From Lomentospora prolificans (Eukaryota; Ascomycota; Sordariomycetes; Microascales; Microascaceae), in NCBI GenBank assembly GCA_029532625.1, contig JARFXM010000008.1, positions 2,108,001 to 2,172,000 on the forward strand: a stretch of 64,000 bases of DNA, read 5' to 3'. The notes beneath the pieces were generated by a model. It searched no databases. It saw nothing but the letters and a program-made list of their open reading frames with translations, and was not told where the DNA came from. The translations under genes and the position numbers were made by a program. Shown one piece after another: positions 37,691-46,997 of the stretch (positions are counted from its first letter, which is position 1; every line of letters begins with the position of its first letter).

Positions 37691-37713
37691 CACGCGGTTC
37701 GGTGCTCGTGCAT
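37690..37713 (-). promoter_or_regulatory. Seven-codon upstream ORF overlapping the RPC2 start (TGATG)
   Basis: An ATG at 37713 opens MHEHRTA and stops at a TGA whose last base is the A of the RPC2 ATG, giving a TGATG overlap. The two frames differ. If present in the mRNA it would allow termination-reinitiation. The transcript start is not visible, so its use is inferred. Confidence 0.5.
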
Positions 37714-38176
37714 GCTTTGTGGCAGATCTTTTCCAGGATACGTTGGCGTCCCTGGAGGGGAAATTTGGAGACGGAGCTCTGGGAAGGGCGGGTTGGCGGG
37801 ACTTGCAAAAATTATTGATTTTGCCAGTCCCCGCAGAGAGTCACAGCATTCTGCGGGTGGCGATGGATTGGGCAGGCGGTGAGTCCGCAAGTCGTGGTTG
37901 GAGCAATTATATTCGCCAATTGCAAAGCTCGCTTACTATAATATTTCAGTTGGCATCGCATGGACTTGGTTGGATAACTGGAAGCTAAGCCTGCTACCCA
38001 GATGACACTTTGTCTCGCATCAATTGATGACATTTACTGTTATCCACCTTTATATCCCAAATGCTCGATTCAAGAACGCCGCTAATCACTAGTCGCCTCG
38101 TAACACCATTGCAACTTGTGCGTGCTGGCTTGTAGACCCCACGTTCTCACCAAGACGGGAATATAACGACCCGGCC

Positions 38177-39311
38177 CTAGACACTCTTTTGAGGACCGGT
38201 TTCTTCGCCAGGTTCCTCCTCTCCGCTGCTTGACTCTCCTACGCCAGAACCTTTCTCCGTATTCATACTGGCCCCCTGTGTCCTCAACCCTCCCTTAAAC
38301 GCCGTACGCACCAACCAGTCCGGGTCCGTAAAGTCAACGGCAGGCAATCCCCTCAAATCCTTCGTGGAGATGGCCGCGGCCGTAAGCGACACCACTAGAT
38401 TCAACACGGCAATGGGAATGATATACGATCTCTGCCCGATATGAAAGGTTGACACGTTCACCGTCGCTATGCGCGTTTCCGAGAGCTCGCCCACCATGAG
38501 CTGCGCCGCGCTGTAACCAGCCATCATGGTATCCGCCATGGCAGCAGCCGGAAGTCTCCATGCCACGCGGCGCAGCCTCGGCTTCTGAGAGCGCATTGGA
38601 TTGAGGACATGCAACCCGGTTCCGGGTGTTCAAACGCAGTCGCAAGGGTTATGGAAGGGATTCTCTAATCAGTGATGCCGACAGAGAAGCCGACGCCGTA
38701 CGAAGGCGCTTCATGTCTAAATTGCGTGTTGTCAAACTTGTAATGGATGCGAGGCGAGTCGTTCGACAGCTATTAAGCGGCGGAGACGTGCAATTTTTAC
38801 GCAATAAGGAAAGTGCTTTTGCCTGTTTATCAATTCTGAGCCAGATCGTAACCAGAGAGGTATTTTTGAACAAAGGCACGAGTAGCTCGCTCAAGATCAT
38901 ATCCTCGGGATGGTAAGTTGAATGTGATGCTGTAGGTTCCTTGTCAACGACTCATCCTTGAACAGCGGCAGACCCACTCGGCGCTGGATTAGTTCGTCAC
39001 GACGAATATATGAATCAAGCCTAGCAGGCCCGAGAAGATCTGGATACCAGATTGCACGGCCGCCCGGTTCCTCACGATGATAGCGAAAACGCCTGGGTAG
39101 GCGTCGTCGCGAATAGACCCGCGTCCCCGATGATCAGAGCTGTGGGGATCGCCAGAAACGCGAAGACGGACCAGTCCTCCCACCCCCTTATCTGCTCGAC
39201 GCCTAGGTCCCTCTTGTGGGCTTCCATATCTGCTGCACTGCCCTCGGGATCCAACGTGGAGACTGGAAGGAGCTCGCTTGGGAGCGGTAAAGGCTTGGAA
39301 CGGCTGGCCAT
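38177..39311 (-). pseudogene. Decayed fungal multi-span membrane protein gene
   Basis: Protein-like pieces appear in order but in different frames. From ATG 39311 the text runs MASRSKPLPLPSELLPVSTL to WEDWSVFAFLAIPTALIIGD and TTPTQAF, then meets a stop. One frame over, the sense continues at once as IIVRNRAAVQSGIQIFSGLL and LIHIFVVTN, then stops again. A short island YKFDNTQFRHEAPSYGVGFS / VGITD sits near 38690-38750. The C-terminal part (SYIIPIAVLNLVVSLTAAAI, then DLRGLPAVDFTDPDWLVRTA) is open from about 38600 to 38177. From memory this order matches large fungal membrane proteins with N-terminal helices, a long outer domain and a C-terminal helix. Here most of the central domain is missing and at least one 1-nt frameshift (about 39074) is visible. 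I call it a pseudogene; sequencing error cannot explain the missing middle. Confidence 0.65.
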
Positions 39312-39743
39312 GGCTTCTTCATACCGATGGAGATTTCTTGAAGCTACTCGATAAGACCTGATGGGTGAGAGGGGAGGGGTTTCTAGGTCGGTACTATTCC
39401 AGACGTTGTTGGCAACGCAAGGCTGGCGGGCTGTTGATAAAACGGGACCTTCCAGAGGACCAACAGTCCCGGGCCCTACGTTTGAAGCAAGCTCCCACAT
39501 TTTAACTTGGAAGCCGCATCGAAGCCTTGCAACTTTCTTTGTTTCGTGGTCGTCTACTACTTGACATTTTGCGCGGCAGAGAAATAGGGAGCAGTATGTA
39601 TCTTCAAGAACATAGACTGCGTTCCTTCTATAAGAAAACAAAATTACTAATATGAAAATACTTCCAAGGTTAGGGTATCCTAACAGTCGCCGTAAACCCA
39701 ATACGCTTCTGTAAATATCCATCATGCTGAGCGTCACGACTCA

Positions 39744-41150
39744 TCAATCACCAGCCTCTTCTCCAGGACTTTCCAAAGCTCTAAGTCCCCCCATCGTAAC
39801 CTCGTATCTAACAGCCTGGGCAAGTCCCTGCCCTGAAGCCTGCGTATGCGGCGCAAATACCACCTTCATCCACCTCTTCCACCCGGTCTGCGTCGGAACG
39901 AATCGATCACCGTCTTCTTCGCCTATGGGTCTCCCATCGGCTCCGTCTTCGTCCGCTAGCTTCGGAATCCCGTAAATGGGTTTTCTGAAGAGCGCGATAC
40001 GGCACGCTATCTGCGTAGACCATACTAAGCCTAAACTTGGCGTCTTGAGAACGTAGTCTGCATAAGGATCATCTCCCCAACCGGTAAACCACCGTTGTTG
40101 GTGATCAAGCAACAGCGCAGGCGGGACCGAAGCCTCAGGCGGGGTAGACGGAGGTGCGTATTGCGACTCAATCAGTGGCTCTTCAGCATCAAAGGCAACC
40201 CGCTTAGTCCTCGACGCCAGGGGACTCTCCTGGGTCGGCACACCGATACTGCTAGTCAGTGGCATCGTAGAAGACGTCAACAACGGCAGAGACGCGGAGA
40301 AACGATCAGCCACTTGGTTTGCAACAACGACTGCCAAGTTATACTTGCGCGCAAGCTCCCTGAGGTGAGCGCCGAGGCGAATCAGCTCGTTGCTCCGTGT
40401 GCCCATGTTGGAGCCGTACGAGGAACGGGAGGCGCCGCGCTCAAACTCGGCACGGTAGTTTGCAGCTACCGAGTCGAGGACTATGAGACCGACGTTGCGG
40501 CGCTCAACTTCAACGGGCACTTGGAACTGGAGGATGTGGTCTTGCGACTCTAGATCTGCGGTGACGGTGCTGAGGATGTTGTCCAGGGTCGGCCTGCGCT
40601 CGGGGTCGAGCCTCTTGATGAGCGGGTTCGCTGAGAGCATTTGCGCTAAGCGGCGCGTCGACAGAGGAGATTCTGTAGAGATGTAGAGCGCTGACCGTGA
40701 GAGGCCGTGAGGTGGGGGGAGCTGCACGGCGAGGAGGAGCGAGAGGAGGAATTGCGTCTTGCCGGCGCCGCTCTCACCCGTGATCTCGGTGACGTAGCCA
40801 GTGGGCACGCCGCCGCCGAGGGCGGCATCGAGCGAGTCATCTAGCGTGCTAATCGTAGACCAATCATTACATAGTTCGTCCAAGGACTTCTTAGAAGAGT
40901 CCCGTTCCTGCGCTTCCTGCGATGAGCCCGTCCGGCTCGGGAGCACTGATAAGTCCCTATGGAGCGCGTCCAGAACCGCCGCAGACAAGCGCTTAAGATC
41001 TAAGACAGGCAATTTCGTCCTACTTCCCAGATCCGACGCGTCGAGAGTGAGAAGGTCGGTGGTGGTGATGCCGTGATTGTCGAGAACGTGGAGAAGCCTA
41101 GAGAACGGGCCGGCAGGAAAATCTGGGAGGAGGCGGAGAAGGTCTGTCAT
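39744..41150 (-). CDS. RAD57: Rad57/XRCC3-like RecA-family recombination protein
   Basis: A single exon of 468 codons starts at ATG 41150 (MTDLLRLLPDFP). The N-terminus has a small helical domain (LLHVLDNHGITTTDLLTLDA). The RecA core carries a Walker A motif GESGAGKT at 125-132 and a Walker B motif NVGLIVLDSVAANYRAEFER near 219-238. It also has the region around RSNELIRLGAHLRELARKYN and AVVVANQV typical of Rad51 paralogues. An insertion of about 90 residues after NQV is low-complexity and lineage-specific; the core resumes at TPSLGLVWSTQIACRIALFR. Rad57 works with Rad55 to help Rad51 form filaments in recombinational repair. The layout (short N-domain, GVPTGYVTEITGESGAGKTQ) fits Rad57/XRCC3 better than Rad51, Rad55 or Dmc1, but the assignment among paralogues is by resemblance. 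Confidence 0.87.
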   Translation of the reverse strand: MTDLLRLLPDFPAGPFSRLLHVLDNHGITTTDLLTLDASDLGSRTKLPVLDLKRLSAAVLDALHRDLSVLPSRTGSSQEAQERDSSKKSLDELCNDWSTISTLDDSLDAALGGGVPTGYVTEITGESGAGKTQFLLSLLLAVQLPPPHGLSRSALYISTESPLSTRRLAQMLSANPLIKRLDPERRPTLDNILSTVTADLESQDHILQFQVPVEVERRNVGLIVLDSVAANYRAEFERGASRSSYGSNMGTRSNELIRLGAHLRELARKYNLAVVVANQVADRFSASLPLLTSSTMPLTSSIGVPTQESPLASRTKRVAFDAEEPLIESQYAPPSTPPEASVPPALLLDHQQRWFTGWGDDPYADYVLKTPSLGLVWSTQIACRIALFRKPIYGIPKLADEDGADGRPIGEEDGDRFVPTQTGWKRWMKVVFAPHTQASGQGLAQAVRYEVTMGGLRALESPGEEAGD

Positions 41151-44100
41151 GTTGCGGCTGCCATTATGATGCCTTGCACCATGGGCACCGATGGGCTAGG
41201 CGCGGCGAAGGGATGCGCCTAGGAATTTTGGGTTCTTGATGAGCGGGAGGAGGTCGTGTGAGGTTGGGGAGTTGGGAGTAGTGGTGGCTAGAATTCACGG
41301 GCGACGTCAAATCAATTTTGAGCCATGCATGTAAGCGTGGAGTGGGTGGGGATCCTGGTCCAGGATACGCCCCGATATTCGCAAATCCGATCCAGCCGTG
41401 TAAGCTGCGCTCCTTCCAAAGTCCTCAAGCTACGATCAAGGCCGTCTGGTGTTGAAATAATAACAAATGTACTCTTTTCTCATTAGCTTATTAACTGTGA
41501 TTATGCATCCTGTGGCGGAGCTACCGAGTCGGTTCCTTGTCCTAGCCGTGCTGGCGAGTAAAGCTATACAAGGCTCACATGCGGTCTCCCGTTTCTATCC
41601 ATTTTCCGCCGTTCCCTATCGGGAATGTCTACCAGAGACAGAAGCAAGCGAGAGTCTTCTTCCTAGGATCCCCGTTCGATGTATCCTTGAAGTAACGAAA
41701 CCAGCGCGGTTAGAGCAGAAGAAAGAGTGCGCAATGAAGCACGACCCAGCAAGTAGGTCACCACGCATAATATGAAGTTGACTAGGAACCTGCCAGCCAT
41801 ATATATTCACTTGTCTGCCAAAGGCGCGACTCAAGAAACCTTTCTTTTGGCCCAGGGGCAAAATCTTGGCATGCACTTGGTCAAAAGGTGTTACGGGGTA
41901 CAGCTAAGTGGTGACATTCCGGACGCCTGTCACATCGAGTTAAGGGAGAGAGGTTGGATTCGAAGACAGGCTGCATCCCTCCAATATAGAGAATGAGAGT
42001 CGGCCTATACACACAAAGAAATCGGGGCATAGGAAAGGTTCGCTTCTTACCCCGTGCTGCGATAAGGGGCGCTTGTGTTCCTAGGTAGGGCACTGACAGC
42101 AATATCCTACAACCAAAGATTTCACGATAAAAAAGTGCTCATGGTTTGCACGCCCATATGCTTGCCGCTTGAAATGGGTAAATGCCGGAATCTGTCGTCC
42201 TCACGAGTTTCGGGAATTTGGTTCGACTGCGTAAAGTCTCTTCTTGCCTGCTTCCCTGTTCCTTAACCTGCCATCCCTTTCATGATGACCGACTGCGCTC
42301 TAGCTGGAGATTCAGTAAGAGCACGAAACGTCAACTTGGTCGCATAATCTGAGCTTTCCGAGTGCTCACTTTTCACAATCGAAGGTGTGAACGCTAGTGG
42401 TCTAATTGGATGCGTACGTGTCTCGCATGTAGAGGAGCAAAAACGAACAATCCCGGCCTTGTATTATTAGCGTTGCGGCTGAAAGGGGTGACACGTTAAT
42501 AATCCGGCAACCTCGACACGAAGACTCGTTCGCAAATATATTGATACCTTGCGCAAGTCATGCAAGGGCGCCCGCATTGCCCCAAACATATCGTAGGGCT
42601 TGCACAAAGCGTTCAACTAACTATCGTCGGATTGATGCTGAGAAGAGCACGGCCTCAATGGTTGGAGAACGGTCAAGGGCCTGGCCTTCCATCCAATCTC
42701 TTGGCTTCCGTTATTCTTCTAAACTCTTGGCTGCCGCCGAATCTGTCAGGATCTGAATGATGACGCAAATCGAAGCAAGGACATGGGGCAGAGGCGGTAA
42801 TATTGTAAAGCCGGGCTTCCGTCGTCCTAACATGCTAACGAGTCTTAGCGCTGGCTACGACCGACGGTCAATAATAAAAGGGAAGCGGTGGCTACTCAGG
42901 GTAGGGTTAACCGATTCAATAGTGGCAGTGATGAAACTAGGAGGATTGGGGCTAGAGTGGGCTCGTCGAGACAAGTGCAGCTCCGCCAGTGCCTCGTGCG
43001 TTGTCCTTGCAATCCAACTTGGAGGGTGGCTGGGAAATATCGATACAAGTACGTCGGCCGGGGAAAAGTATTCTCGGGTGGGTGATTGAATGTCGGCGAG
43101 TGATTCGCCCGCAAAGAACCCACTGGTTCGTCCCCCAAAATAGCACAATGTTGCAGTATTGAGGAGAGACAAGCTGGCCAAGCCGAGATGAGCGACAGGG
43201 CATCACATGACCCGTGCCTCGTCGCTGGCTGTGGGATTATTCATAAGCGTTCCCGATCCAGGAACATGGTTCCCGAGATGGATGGGTCGATGCAAATGAC
43301 AGAAACGGTCACCAGAGCGAAGAATTGGCTCTGTCCAAAGGATTCTTGCGAATACTCCCGATCTGGTAACAACCAAATCCCCAGAGTCAACTCCAACCGG
43401 GTTGCGCAAGAGGGTTTGGTCCAACTGCAACCTCAGCACTCCGAGGCCTGCTGAGGATGAATTACGATGGACAGGCCAGCTAATTAGCCCAGTCCCCGTA
43501 TTCACTGAAACATTATCTCGCACTAGCTGACGGCAGGCCTGGATCCCACGCCAACTATGTTGCCTCCCCCACCAATACACTCGGGATCGTGAGCGGGGGT
43601 GGACGTCAGGTCGGCCCAATGTTGCTCCTTCGAATTCGGCGGAGGCGAGACGGTTTCCCCTCCAGTGCTGAAGTTCTTCCATCTGAACAATGGCCGGATT
43701 GATGGGGGGATGTCAACATTTGTACTACCCGTGCACATTGTTAGGGCCCTACACATATTACCGCTGATTCTGCGCTGCTACAACCGTGGCAACTTAAACC
43801 CGCCCTCCTAAACTAAGCCCGGAGACTGGACTGCAAGAATGATGGCCAGCGACTCACACGCCGGTGGCCTGAGGAACGCGAGCGAGCTGACGAACACAGC
43901 GGCCGAGTGGGCGGCAGGCAGGATAGCCCAAGGTTGAGGATCACAAATGATGGGTGCTCCCTGCAAGGGCCTATTATTGGAGATCGTCGGTTTCCCGCCT
44001 CAGTCTCGCGATCTTAACACTCAGTGCTATACGCCCGACACCGCTGGCCCGCTCGTGGCTGGGTGAGAAACGATAACGTCGGTTTCTCATCTGGATCTAC

Positions 44101-44780
44101 CTTCGTACTTGTACACCAGTTCATCGCTTCTTTTGCGCACCGCAACGCCCCTGGAGCCATACGATAATGATCAATCCAAGTCCACGGAGGCTACGATAGG
44201 CGTTGCTTCTTTCGTTTATTTGTCTTATACTTGTACACTAAGCCCCATTCTTCATCTCTAGTCAAACCATTGATGGGCTGGCCCTTTCTCCGTTTGTCCC
44301 GTTTGACACAGGGCAGTACTTGTACATACGAAGTATAATAGCTGACAGGGATTCCGCCTTCAACCACCCTAGTCAGCTCCTGCAAGCCACCTCACTCACG
44401 TCCCTCGTGATTGGCCTTCTCGCTTCTCTGCCAATCTCCCCAAGCTCAGTGGAACCGACGAGCACAAAACGGCCTAGCTCTAAGGCTGATTCTTGCCAAT
44501 CTTCGAGCTTGGCGGCTTTCCGTTCGGCCCTCTCGAGGTTTCTCTCCTCTCCGCTGCTGGCTGTTGTTTTCCTATGCGCTCAATGTATCCATCTGCCCCG
44601 TTTTTGTCACTGTTCTCCGCACACTCTTTCAGAGACCAAGATCGGGCTATTTGATCCACCCGGGGTTGTCCTCCCATGTCGCCTTGTCCTTCATGGCCCT
44701 GGAAAGGATTTCGTAGGCCCGTCTAGCCCGAATATACATGGTGCGTCCGCATTTGTGTGCCTTCGTACAGGTGAATAGCA
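41151..44780. other. 3.6-kb gene-poor stretch upstream of the transposon
   Basis: No convincing gene is seen. The first few hundred bases are the Rad57 promoter. Frames of 60-160 codons exist on both strands but lack domains and codon bias. Three copies of TACTTGTACA lie at 44106, 44228 and 44317. Composition is normal up to 44780, where the transposon begins abruptly. Confidence 0.5.
44106..44326 (+). repeat. Three spaced copies of TACTTGTACA
   Basis: The ten-mer TACTTGTACA occurs at 44106-44115, 44228-44237 and 44317-44326, all in the same orientation, 122 and 89 bp apart. The core TTGTAC is close to palindromic. Function is unknown. Confidence 0.8.
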
Positions 44781-44847
44781 TACCCGTATTACATACCCGC
44801 AAGTGGGTATTAGTCATACTGATATAAAACCTACCCTAATGCAAACC
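44781..44847 (+). repeat. Left terminal inverted repeat, 67 bp
   Basis: It pairs with 46640-46706. Eight positions differ, all transitions: six C-to-T and two G-to-A in this left copy (44804, 44817, 44818, 44823, 44825, 44832, 44838, 44840). The outermost 23 bases are identical to the right end. It contains a near-palindrome, TACCCGCAAGTGGGTA, that in the right copy is the perfect hairpin ATACCCGC-AA-GCGGGTAT. Confidence 0.93.
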
Positions 44848-44899
44848 ACCTTGAAATACAAGCACCTCTATAGTAATAACTACTCTATAATAAGTATTT

Positions 44900-46598
44900 T
44901 AGAGTTAATTATGTCCTCGCTAGTTCCAATCCCTTAGTAAACACTTAGTTTACCTATTTAGCTATCACTCTACTACTTCCAAGCTATTTTGGCTGCACTA
45001 CGCTAAATAGTGACGACCTTACAGTATACCTACTTCTATAGCTACTTACCCTTTATAGTAAGGGCTATAGTACTATTCTTATACTTTTTAACTTTTATTT
45101 TATAGCTAGTCCCTACTTCTAGAACCCCTCCTATCTTTAGCCTCTCTTAAGTAGTGCTCTTATATCGTGATGACTTAATTATAGCGTTAGTATACCAGCT
45201 AAGCTCTACCTAGATAAGTATAAGCTTAGCTATCTGTAAAGTGATGCTATGTATGAATCTCTTTATAGAATAAGTAAATTCAGGTTATTAAAGGGCCTCT
45301 AATAACTTGATTAACTGCTGAGCTACCTTATCTATTTTAGTATAGGTTATAGGGGTGCTAAATAGTAATAAGGGTAGTATTAGTATTAGGGTTACTTTAT
45401 AGTATATTTAGATACTTAATAGTATAACCTTTAGCTTAAAAGGCTAGATCCTAGTCTTATAGAAGGCTGTCTTTATTATATAGTTTATAAGAGCCTTCTT
45501 ATAGGCCTATTAGATAAGTAATAGGAAGTTAACCTTTAAGATCTTTATATGGCTATCCCTAATAGTATACTTAAGCTTATAGGTATAATAATACTTAAGG
45601 GGTTAGAAAATGATAATATTAAGTAGCTAAAGGAAGTAAGTTAAGTAAGGTAGGAGTCTAAAGGGTATAATACTATAATTATTATATAGTTAGATAAACT
45701 CTTATATTATATAGGAGCTATAGTAATCTATTAGAAGGAGAGTATTTATACCCTTCTTATATGCCTTTATATACTTAATGAAGTAGTATAGCTATATAAG
45801 GCTAAGCTTATTATTTAAATAGCTAGTATTAGAGACTATAATTAAGGTTTCTTTATATAGCTCTTTAATATTATATTAGCTACCTATATATACTTTGCTA
45901 GTTAGGATTAGGAATATAGGGATATATTCTCTAGTAGTAGAGATAGCTTTAATAGTTATTACCTACTTATGATTAATAGGGTAGGCTATCTAGACCTTAC
46001 TATAGCTATCCTTCTTCTTCTACTTCTTCTAGATAATTTATGAGGACTTTATAGTACTAAGCTAGAAGCCTAACTTATCTATATTCTATATATCCTTATA
46101 CTAGATACCTTTTACTATAATAATATGCTCTAGCTTATAGAAGAATATACTGATTATATCTGTGTTTTTAGTAGCTATTTAGTCTATATTAAAGGGCTTC
46201 TAAAGTACTTTTTTATACCTGTAGTAGTCGATAAAGTAGTATACCTATTTTAGGCTAACTGAAGGGTATATAGTAGGGTTGTTATTATCATAGTAGTGTA
46301 GGATATTATTTACTGTAACTTTAATATGTTTAAGGCTAAATCGGAGGTTCGTAGCCTTGAAGTGGTTGATTAAGTGGTAGATAGCCTGCTCTTTAGTATT
46401 AGAAAGGTTCTATGAAATATTAGAAGGTTAGTTTTTATAGGAAGGCCTTCCTTTGAGGCGTGTGTAGAGGCGGTGATAAGGGATGTTGAAATCTCGCGTA
46501 ACTTGGGCTAAAACTGTGTTAGAATTAGTCTGTATGTGTAGGATAGCCTTCTGAATAGCCTCCTCGATTTCTGGGTCAAAACGACGATGGATGGGCAT
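44900..46598 (-). pseudogene. Transposase remnant, N-terminal 56 codons open
   Basis: From ATG 46598 the frame is open to TAA at 46430-46428 and reads MPIHRRFDPEIEEAI, then LAQVTRDFN and RLKGRPSYKN. This is the DNA-binding N-terminus of a Fot1/pogo-type transposase. Downstream, homologous sense persists (KEQAIYHLINHFKATNLRFS; SLKHIKVTVNNIL) but is broken by numerous TAG/TAA codons at positions where CAG or TGG would be expected. The 3' limit is approximate. The gene is dead by point mutation, not by deletion. Confidence 0.85.
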
Positions 46599-46639
46599 TC
46601 TATCGCGAAAATAAGTCAAAGTGGTGATAGTGTTGAAGA

Positions 46640-46706
46640 GGTTTGCGTCAGGGTGGGTTTTGTGTCAGCGTGACTAATACCCGCTTGCGGGTATGTAATA
46701 CGGGTA
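46640..46706 (-). repeat. Right terminal inverted repeat, 67 bp
   Basis: This is the apparently unmutated partner of the left repeat. It keeps CpG/CpA-type C positions that are T in the left copy. The internal arms ATACCCGC and GCGGGTAT form a perfect 8-bp hairpin with a 2-nt loop. Confidence 0.93.
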
Positions 46707-46997
46707 CATATTCCTCAGAGATCCCTGGCCCATGTCTCTGGAGCTTCCCTTTTTGCTTCTTTCTGCTCCCTTTGCCGAATTTTTCGCCTCTCTCCCAAGT
46801 CGATTCCTTTCTTTTACTTACTCCGACTGTCCTCCCTAAAGGCAATTAGGGAGAGATATAATCAAGAGTTGACTGGTGCGAGAGTGACAAGTAAACGAGA
46901 TTGGGTTTCCGCACTCTCTCGATTAACCTTACACCTTTAAATCCTTTCCTTGATCCCTGGGGCCGAAGCCGCACCACTTATAGCCCACTCCATCGCA

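Larger units (their letters stand above)
44781..46706 (-). mobile_element. RIP-mutated Fot1/Pot2-like (pogo-type Tc1/mariner) DNA transposon
   Basis: The element spans about 1.93 kb, the usual size of Fot1/Pot2 elements. It is bounded by 67-bp inverted repeats with TA at each outer edge, fitting a TA target duplication (if the TA belongs to the target, the element proper is 44783-46704). Between about 44850 and 46430 the DNA is extremely rich in A, T and TpA, unlike everything around it. On the minus strand a transposase frame can be followed despite many stops. It starts at ATG 46598 with a psq/pogo-like helix-turn-helix (FDPEIEEAIQKAI; YTRLKGRPSY) and includes NIDKLGF at about 46064-46084, which matches the first catalytic Asp motif N-[MI]-D-E-x-G-F with Glu changed to Lys. 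Stops are TAG where Gln or Trp is expected. The loss of function is clear, so it cannot move by itself. Confidence 0.9.

Noticed and set aside
41951..41980. A GGATTCGAAG word resembling a tRNA B box on the minus strand
   Set aside because: No matching A box or cloverleaf arms could be found around it.
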